A stretch of DNA of 64,000 nt from CAVZLD01 sp963776055 (lineage in GTDB: Bacteria; Planctomycetota; Planctomycetia; Pirellulales; Pirellulaceae): the NCBI GenBank assembly GCA_963776055.1, contig CAVZLD010000001.1:186001-250000 (forward strand), in the 5' to 3' direction. The notes beneath the pieces are model-generated. The model searched no databases, was not told the DNA's origin, and saw nothing but the letters and a program-made list of their open reading frames with translations. Shown here piece by piece: positions 58,150 through 64,000 of the stretch. The stretch's first letter is position 1, and each line of letters begins with the position of its first letter. A program made the translations under genes and the position numbers.

Positions 58150-59011
58150 ATGCAGTTAGCGTTCAGCAGTAATGCGTACATGCGGTTTTCAGTCGAGGAG
58201 ACGATCGCGCGTGTGGCGGAGGCAGGGTACCGCGGGATCGAAATCCTGGCCGACGTGCCGCACGCGTGGCCGGTTTTCCTGCTGCCGGATCAGAAACAGT
58301 CAATCCGCGAGCATCTGGAGCGGCATGGTCTGACGATTTCGAATCTGAATGCCTTTATGATGAACGCCGTCGGAGACCCGCGGCAACCGTATTGGCATCC
58401 GGGATGGACGGACCCCGACCCGCACTACCGAGCCATTCGTCGGGAGCACACGCAACGGGCGCTGCACCTGGCGCAGGAATTGGGGGCTCCGGGAATCACG
58501 ACCGAACCGGGCGGTTATCTGGCGGAAGGCCAGGATCGGCAGTCGGCGAGTGGGATCTTCTATGAGGAGCTGATGCCGTGCGTGGAGTTGGCAGAGCAGT
58601 TGCAGGTCAACCTGCTGATCGAACCGGAGCCGGGCCTGCTGATCGAGCGGTTTGACCAGTACCTCGAGTTCGTGGACCGAATTGATTCGCCGCGGGTGGG
58701 CCTGAATTTTGACATCGGACATGCCTTCTGCGTGGGCGAGGATCCGGCCCACTGGATTGGAGGAATGGCGGAGCACACGCGGCATTTTCACATCGAGGAT
58801 ATTCCCGCCAGTCGCGTCCACGAACATCGCATTCCAGGGCAGGGGGCGATTGATTTGGGGGCCACGCTGCAGCGCGATCCTGGCAACCGGCTACGACGGT
58901 TGGGTGACCGTCGAGTTGTATCCGTACGGGGAGGATCCCGACGCGGCCGCCCGAGAGGCGCGGCGGGTCCTGTTGGAAATCGCCCGCGAAACGGGCGTAC
59001 CGCTGACGTGA
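58150..59011 (+). CDS. Xylose isomerase-like TIM-barrel protein (sugar phosphate isomerase/epimerase family, one frameshift)
   Basis: (Beta-alpha)8-barrel of the AP endonuclease 2/sugar epimerase superfamily. It begins MQLAFSSNAYMRFSVEETIA and has RVAEAGYRGIEILADVPHAW. Metal-ligand-type residues occur in LLIEPEPGLL, LNFDIGHAFCVGEDPAHW and THFHIEDIPAS-like HTRHFHIEDI (Glu, Asp, His pattern). The frame breaks near 58870 and ends YDGWVTVELYPYGEDPDAAA to the stop at 59011. The following UbiA gene starts 6 bases later, so the two are almost certainly cotranscribed. The reaction is not known. Confidence 0.83.
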
Positions 59012-59017
59012 GGTCTG

Positions 59018-59978
59018 ATGGTCGACTCGGGCGCGAATCCGAAACCGGTGTGCTGGCAGGCTTACCTGCAACTGTTGCGGTTGCCCAATGTGTTCACGGC
59101 GGTCGCCGACGTCAGCATGGGGTATCTGCTGGTCTCCGCTGGACGAGTGGAGGTCCCCCTGTTCCTGCCGCTGCTCGTCTGTTCCGCCGCCATGTACTTG
59201 GCGGGAATGGTGCTCAACGATGTCTGCGATTATCAGCAGGATTTGCGGGAACGACCCTGGCGACCGCTTCCCGCGGGACGGATTCGCGCGTCGGTCCGCG
59301 ACCATTCTGGGCATGCAATTGCTGCTCATCGGTTGGGTCGCTGGATGGGTCGCTTCCTGGATCGGTTACCAAGGTCGCACGGGCGCCGTCGCGACGCTGT
59401 TGGCCGCAATGGTGCTGGCGTATGACCTGGGTGGCAAGCGGACCTGGCTGGGGCCCCTGTTGATGGGGGCTTGCCGAGCCCTCAATGTTCTTCTCGGGAT
59501 GAGTGCCGGTGCGAGTTTCTGCGTCTGCCGGCTGCGTGGCCGGCCGGCGGACTGGTCATCGCGGTGGCCCTCGGTGTTTACGTCGCCGGGATCACTTGGT
59601 TTGCGCAGCGAGGCGAGGATCAGTCGCCGCCGCCACCTGTTGTGTGGCGGTTCGGTCATGGCGATGGGGATCCTGCTGCTGGCGTTTCCTCCCGTGCGAT
59701 GGGGTGGGAACTGGGTGAGGCAGGGGCAGTTGACGGACGCCGCCGTCTGGCCGGGCTTGCTCCTGCTGTTGACCCTGCCGGTCTGGCGACGCGTCATCGT
59801 GGCCATTCGCCGTCCCGCGGCCGAAGGGGTACAAGCCGCGGTGAAGCAGGCGATTTTGACCCTGATCTTGCTGGACGCCGCGATCTGTCTGGTTGGTGTC
59901 GGCCCCCGCGCTGCGGTAGCGGTGTTGAGTTTGTTGATCCCGTTCCTGCTCTTGGGGCGTTGCGTGGCATCCACCTGA
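59018..59978 (+). CDS. UbiA-family prenyltransferase (frameshifted)
   Basis: Integral membrane prenyltransferase with about eight helices. RLPNVFTAVADVSMGYLLVS begins it; the first Asp-rich motif is MVLNDVCDYQQDLRERPWRP (NDxxDxxxD) and the second region is VLAYDLGGKRTWLGPLLMG. Breaks lie near 59300, 59505 and 59630, the last two compensating. The Arg/Asp pattern and short loops resemble EboC-like enzymes more than UbiA of quinone synthesis (inference). ATG 59018. No chorismate or quinone genes are nearby; the TIM-barrel gene upstream is the only clear partner. Confidence 0.82.
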
Positions 59979-60100
59979 AGCATGCGCTGGGGTCAAGATC
60001 GCTCCCGACAGGCCGTGCATCGAGTTATGATTGGGGGCTGTGAAAAGAGGATCGGGAAACCCCGACGTGTGTTCGACTTCGAGAAGGAGATGAGACTGTG

Positions 60101-60866
60101 ATGAGAAGAAAACGACTGTGGGGGATGTTGGCCGGGAGTATTCTGCTCAGTAGTGTGGCGAGTCTTTCCGCCCGAGAGTATCTCAGCGGCATCGAATGGG
60201 ACGAACCGAAAGTGGTCGACCCAGGGCCGCCCGGTAGGTCCGCCCGCCGATGCCGTCGTGTTGTTTGACGGTACCGATCTGTCGCAGTGGAAGAATGCCG
60301 ATCAATGGAAGGTGGAGGACGGCGCCGTGATCGCCGGTCCCGGTGCGGTCGAGACCAAGGAGCATTTCGGAGATTGTCAGTTGCACTTGGAGTGGGCGAG
60401 CTGCCGAAGAGATCACCGGCAGCGGGCAAGGACGGAGCAACAGTGGTGTGTTCCTGATGGGGCGATACGAGGTGCAAGTGCTCGATTCGTACGACAACGA
60501 GACCTATTTCGATGGTCAATGCGGTGCGATCTACAAGCAACACCCACCGGAGGTCAACGTCTGTCGCAAGCCTGGCGAGTGGCAGACGTACGACATCATC
60601 TGGAAGGGACCCCGTTTTGAGGAAGACGGGAAGTTGCTCAGCCCGGCATTCGTCACGGTGCTGCAAAACGGCGTGGTGGTCCAGAATCACTTTGCCCTGG
60701 AAGGCGACACGCCTTTGATCGTCCGCCGCGCTACAAGCAGCATCCGGAGAAAGGGCCGATCGGCCTGCAGTATCACGGTAATCCGGTGCGCTTTCGCAAC
60801 ATCTGGATGCGGGAGCTGAAGGAACTCGGCCATCGCCGCGTGGAGGAGCCGAAAATCGTCGACTGA
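60101..60866 (+). CDS. Exported DUF1080 (3-keto-disaccharide hydrolase) protein (frameshifted)
   Basis: Secreted beta-jellyroll of the 3-keto-disaccharide hydrolase/DUF1080 family, implicated in oxidised-sugar processing. Signal peptide MRRKRLWGMLAGSILLSSVA. DUF1080 hallmarks: VVLFDGTDLSQWKNADQWKV, SNSGVFLMGRYEVQVLDSYD and KPGEWQTYDIIWKGPRFEED. The last block, read in another frame, is PEKGPIGLQYHGNPVRFRNI, then WMRELKE. Breaks lie near 60230, 60405 and 60720. GAAGGAG at 60082-60088 precedes ATG 60101. Stop 60864-60866. Confidence 0.88.
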
Positions 60867-60908
60867 CCGGCCGATGCGATTTGGGCTGAGCTGTTCGATA
60901 GCGAAAGA

Positions 60909-60958
60909 TACCCCGACTCGAGGAGGTGAGGCGGACACCTCCCCGAGTCATTGGGGTA
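60909..60958. terminator. Large hairpin between convergent DUF1080 and amt genes
   Basis: TACCCC, GACTCG and AGGAGGTG pair with CACCTCC, CGAGTC and GGGGTA around the loop AGGCGGA. It starts 43 bases after the DUF1080 stop. The stem is symmetrical, so it could act on both strands, although neither side has a long T-run. Confidence 0.55.
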
Positions 60959-60973
60959 CCCTTCTGGCCCCAG

Positions 60974-61035
60974 GCAAGAGCCAAAGGGGAGAAACGAGCG
61001 AAGCGCGGCGCAATCGCCGCGCTCGGCCCCTCTTG
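60974..61035 (-). terminator. Nested GC-rich hairpin at the amt 3' end
   Basis: AGCGCGGCG (61002-61010) and CGCCGCGCT (61015-61023) form a perfect 9-bp stem with a 4-base loop. Outer AGGGG/CCCCT and CAAGAG/CTCTTG segments also pair. It lies 8 bases beyond the amt stop on the minus strand. Confidence 0.55.
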
Positions 61036-61042
61036 CGAAGGA

Positions 61043-62426
61043 CTAGTTGCGTCCGCCTGCTCCGGCAACGGCCGGACTATAGGCTTGCATCCCGTGTTCG
61101 GAAATATCCAAGCCGACGGCTTCTTCCTCCGACGAAACCCGCAGGAAGCCGACCGCCTTTAAGACGGAGAACAGAATGAACATCGTGCCAAACGACCAGG
61201 CCGCGATGACGAACGAGCCGATCAACTGCGCTTGCAGCGGATGCCCGCCGAAGATCCCGGTGGCGATTCCGCCCCACAAGCCCGCCAGACCGTGAACCGG
61301 CCACGCACCGACGGGATCGTCGATCTTCAACTTGTCCAGCAGAATCACGCCGATCAGCACCAGGGCTCCCGCCACGCCGCCGATCACCAACGCCTGGAGG
61401 TTATTGACACTGTCGCAGTTGGCCGTAATCCCCACCAGGCCACCCAGGCGCACCGTTGAGACCCATCGTCAGATCCGGCTTGCCGTACAGCAACCACGCC
61501 AGGAGAAGGCAGATGCAGCATCCGGCGGCCGGGGCGAGCGTGGTGTTGGTGGCGACGAGCATCATCGCCGACATGTCACTCTTGGTGGAAAAAGCCAACT
61601 GGGAACCGGGATTGAATCCGTACCATCCGACCCACAGGATGAGCACACCCAACGTGGCAAAGGTCATGTTGTGCCCCGGAATGGGCGTCGATTTACCCTT
61701 CGACGAAAACCGTCCGAGTCGCGGACCCAGCACGATCGCTCCCGCCAGTCCCGCGAATCCGCCGACCGCGTGGACGACGATCGAGCCCGCGAAATCATAG
61801 AAGCCCATGTCGTGCAGCCAGCCGTAACCCCATTTCCAGGAACCACTGATCGGATAGATCAAGCCGGTGAGCACGGCACTGTAGACCAGGTAGGCACCAA
61901 ACTTCATCCGTCCGGCGACGGCTCCGGAGACAATCGTCGCAGCCGTCGCGGCAAAGGCGACCTGGAACAGGAAATCGACCTGCGGATGCAGGCCGTCGCC
62001 GCCGTCGTAGGCGCTGAATCATCGAGCCGCCGAAGCCGAAGAACTCATTCCCTGTTCCGTCCGCGAAACCAGGGTACATCAAGCCGTAGCCCACGAAGAA
62101 GAACAGCAAGACACCGACGGCCAAGTCCATCAGGTTCTTGCAGAGAATGTTGACCGTATTCTTCGCCGTGTTCAGCCCGGCCTCCAGCATGGCGAACCCG
62201 CCTTGCATGAAGAGCACCAGCACGGCGCACAAGAAACAGCGTCACGTTGTTGAAGGCGAACGACAATTCATTCATCGCGTCCGCCTCCTCGGCAACCACC
62301 TCTTCCGTCGCCAACTCCGCCTCACGTCGGAGTTGCTGCTTCCTGGGCCCACGCGTGTGGGCAAACCGATCACCGCCAGACCAAAAAAAGGGCCAGCAAG
62401 CCAAGCAGCCGGCCCCGGGTGTACAT
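61043..62426 (-). CDS. amt: Ammonium transporter (frameshifted, with N-terminal signal sequence)
   Basis: Eleven-helix ammonium channel. The N-terminal leader (MYTRGRLLGLLALFLVW) and an acidic spacer (EEVVAEEADAMNELSFAFNN) precede LVLFMQGGFAMLEAGLNTAK, the conserved Amt start, and NILCKNLMDLAVGVLLFFFV. DFAGSIVVHAVGGFAGLAGA carries the pore His, then LGVLILWVGWYGFNPGSQLA. The C-terminal part has VNNLQALVIGGVAGALV and HGLAGLWGGIATGIFGG. Breaks lie near 62370, 62230, 62010 and 61455. ATG 62426 follows GAGAGGTG. No glnB/glnK is in the window on the downstream side. Confidence 0.92.
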
Positions 62427-62561
62427 TCACACCTCTCATCTCTCGCCTTTCCAGAAGGAACTCTACGGTAGGGATCGTGCAGGCCGTACTGTCGGCCAGC
62501 CGCCGGGAGTCCACCACGTCGGGCCCAACATGGAGATCGACCTCGGTCCGAGCAGCCGCTA

Positions 62562-62577
62562 CGCATGTCGCGTGCCA
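62562..62577 (-). promoter_or_regulatory. Sigma-54 promoter of amt
   Basis: The minus strand reads TGGCACGCGACATGCG against the consensus TGGCACGNNNNTTGCW: 10 of the 12 specified positions match, including the invariant GG (-24) and GC (-12) at exact spacing. It is about 135 bases upstream of the amt ATG, as expected for nitrogen-regulated ammonium transport. Confidence 0.68.
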
Positions 62578-62756
62578 GTTCCCGGGAGGTCTGCCCTGGC
62601 GGAGTCCGCCTATCGGCAGCAAAGGCCTTTTATCGCAAGACTTGCGATCAGAAGATCGGCTCCAAGAAAGAGCGGGGTCGGGTGGCCTTGCCCAGGAAAT
62701 GGGCACCGCTCGTCGCGTTTCTTAGCAGATCCGATCGGGCTTCGATTTGCGCAAAA

Positions 62757-62788
62757 GACAAGACCGCACCTTGCGGTACGGTCTTGTC
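62757..62788 (-). terminator. Intrinsic terminator of the porin gene
   Basis: GACAAGACCG (62757-62766) and CGGTCTTGTC (62779-62788) form a perfect 10-bp stem, extended by ACC/GGT across one mismatch around loop TTGC. On the minus strand it is followed by TTTT, 38 bases past the porin stop. It separates the porin from amt. Confidence 0.75.
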
Positions 62789-62826
62789 GGCGATGCGAGA
62801 ACTAAGGAGCCTCTGCGAAACGAGAA

Positions 62827-64000
62827 TCAGAAGGTAAGAATCGCGTCAATCCCGAAGATCGTCTCGTCGTAGTCGACTCCGGGGGCCCACTGGTGGCGAA
62901 TTTCCGGTCGCACACGGACGTTGGCGTGCGGAATGATGTTCACACCCGCGGTAGCTTCGTAGATGGAGAAGTTGCCCAGCTCCGGTAATCAACGGATCGG
63001 CTTTCCACCATTCGAAGCGACCGCCCAGTTTCAGGCAATCGTTAATGCTGTAGAACAGGTACTGATTGATGGCGTAGTTGTTCTCATTCGTGTCTTGGAT
63101 CTCCAGCCAGTCCTACTGGAAGACGTAGTTCAGTTTCTCGGTCAGGTTCAGGTCGGCGACGATACTGTGCATGTAGGAATCGCCGGCCGCGGAATCCCGT
63201 GTCACCCGCGACCACCATGTAGGCGATCGAGGCATCGTCGGTGACGTTGCGCGCTGATGCCACCCAGGAAGGCGCTGCCATCGTCGAACCGATCGAAGCC
63301 GGTATCCCAGCCCGCGGTCCATCCACCGTGCACGGTCACGTTGTCGCTGACGTTGTAGCTGGCCAAGGCACCCGTATGGGTGAACGGTTCGTTGTTGTAC
63401 AACGTGAAGGCGTGGCTGTAGAAGAAGTTGTCGGGAGCCTGGACGACTTCGTACCCGATCAGCGTGTAGAAGTGTCCGACTTTGACCGACAGGTCGCCAG
63501 CGGCCAGGGTGCCGTAGAGCTGCGGGAAGGCCCAGCCGTAAATGCCGTTATTCCAGCCGGTGTCCCAGCCGCGCGGGTTGCCGTTGGCGTCCACCGGATT
63601 GCCGAAGGCTTGCGTGTCGGCGGCGTCGACGCCGTACATGAAGTCGGCTCGCACACCCCAGTCCCAGCCATTGGCCTCGGTGTCGGTGGCCTTCTCAATG
63701 TAGACCCATTGCTGATGCAGCATGGAGCTTGCCGGGGTGCGTGTTGAAGCCGAGTGGGTTCGTCTTGTTGTGGTAGCCCCATTGGCTCCAGCCGCCGACG
63801 GTCCAGGGCGAGCATTCGGAGAACAGATGACTGCTTAATGTGCAGGGGTCACCCAGGTTGCAGTCGAGCAGTCCGAGACCGCAGCCGTGTCCGCAATTGC
63901 TCGGTGGGCTGCAACAGGCGTCATAAGCGGACATCGTAGTAGCTACTGCCATCGGCGCAGCTGTTGCAGCCTGCGGCGGGAGCCGCGGCGGTGATCGGTA
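62827..64000 (-). CDS. Beta-barrel porin (BBP2/OmpL-like), N terminus outside window, frameshifted
   Basis: Outer-membrane barrel protein. Alternating aromatic strands are visible: WSQWGYHNKTNPLGFNTHPG, QQWVYIEKATDTEANGWDWG, VRADFMYGVDAADTQAFG, DLSVKVGHFYTLIGYEVVQA and NNEPFTHTGALASYNVSDN. The C-terminal strand VDYDETIFGIDAILTF ends with Phe, the usual porin insertion signal. The upstream part near 63900-64000 is Cys/Gly-rich (CCSPPSNCGHGCGLGLLDCN). Breaks lie near 63735, 63250, 63195, 63110 and 62985. The start codon is beyond 64000. Being next to amt, it could serve nutrient uptake (inference). Confidence 0.82.

Overview
This GC-rich window looks like chromosomal DNA of a planctomycete, most likely from the Pirellulales/Planctomycetales side. 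The evidence is a fused 3-dehydroquinate dehydratase/shikimate dehydrogenase, exported proteins ending in VPEP sorting signals with a dockerin-like repeat, Tat-exported Gfo/Idh/MocA proteins, a DUF1080 protein, a GH95 fucosidase and weak Shine-Dalgarno usage. No rRNA, tRNA, CRISPR array or intact transposon was recognised.

The read quality governs interpretation. Most genes in 1-33 kb and 47-64 kb, including essential ones such as atpA, ruvB, cysS and fabD, are broken by one-base indels, many at short homopolymers, while the protein continues in another frame. I treat these as probable sequencing or assembly errors and give whole-gene spans. The stretch 33.95-43.4 kb is almost free of such breaks.

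Layout. 0-9 kb (+): the C-terminal part of a sigma-54 activator, mutL, aroDE fusion, prepilin peptidase, OmpA-like lipoprotein, hisH, hisA. 9-13 kb (+): an EF-G2-like GTPase and a serine acetyltransferase. 13-23.7 kb (-): a YfhO-like membrane protein downstream of a complete F1Fo ATP synthase operon (atpZ-I-B-E-F-H-A-G-D-C). 24.1-35.7 kb (+): a divergent Mrp/Mnh-type cation/proton antiporter operon (E, F, G, MbhD/E-like, B, C, D, D, small membrane protein, D). Before its last gene lies a 4-kb accessory island. It carries two PEP-CTERM proteins, each preceded by the same promoter, short leader ORF and hairpin, plus a degenerate integrase fragment. 36-46.6 kb: DUF4912 protein, LarE, GH95 alpha-fucosidase, an exported alpha/beta hydrolase and two Tat-exported oxidoreductases. 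46.7-55 kb (-): ispF-cysS-ruvC-ruvA-ruvB-rpmF-fabD-fabG-acpP-fabF, an isoprenoid/tRNA-charging/recombination/fatty-acid block. 55-61 kb (+): a three-gene ABC-2 exporter, a TIM-barrel/UbiA pair and a DUF1080 hydrolase. 61-64 kb (-): an ammonium transporter behind a good sigma-54 promoter, and the C-terminal part of a beta-barrel porin.

The ATP synthase c subunit looks proton-type and sits head-to-head with the Mrp complex, so this locus probably couples a proton circuit to sodium extrusion. The most novel-looking items are the duplicated promoter/leader/hairpin module in the island and a REP-like repeat family (copies near 8.0, 11.5, 38.3 and 43.4 kb) that sits just downstream of genes in the sense orientation.
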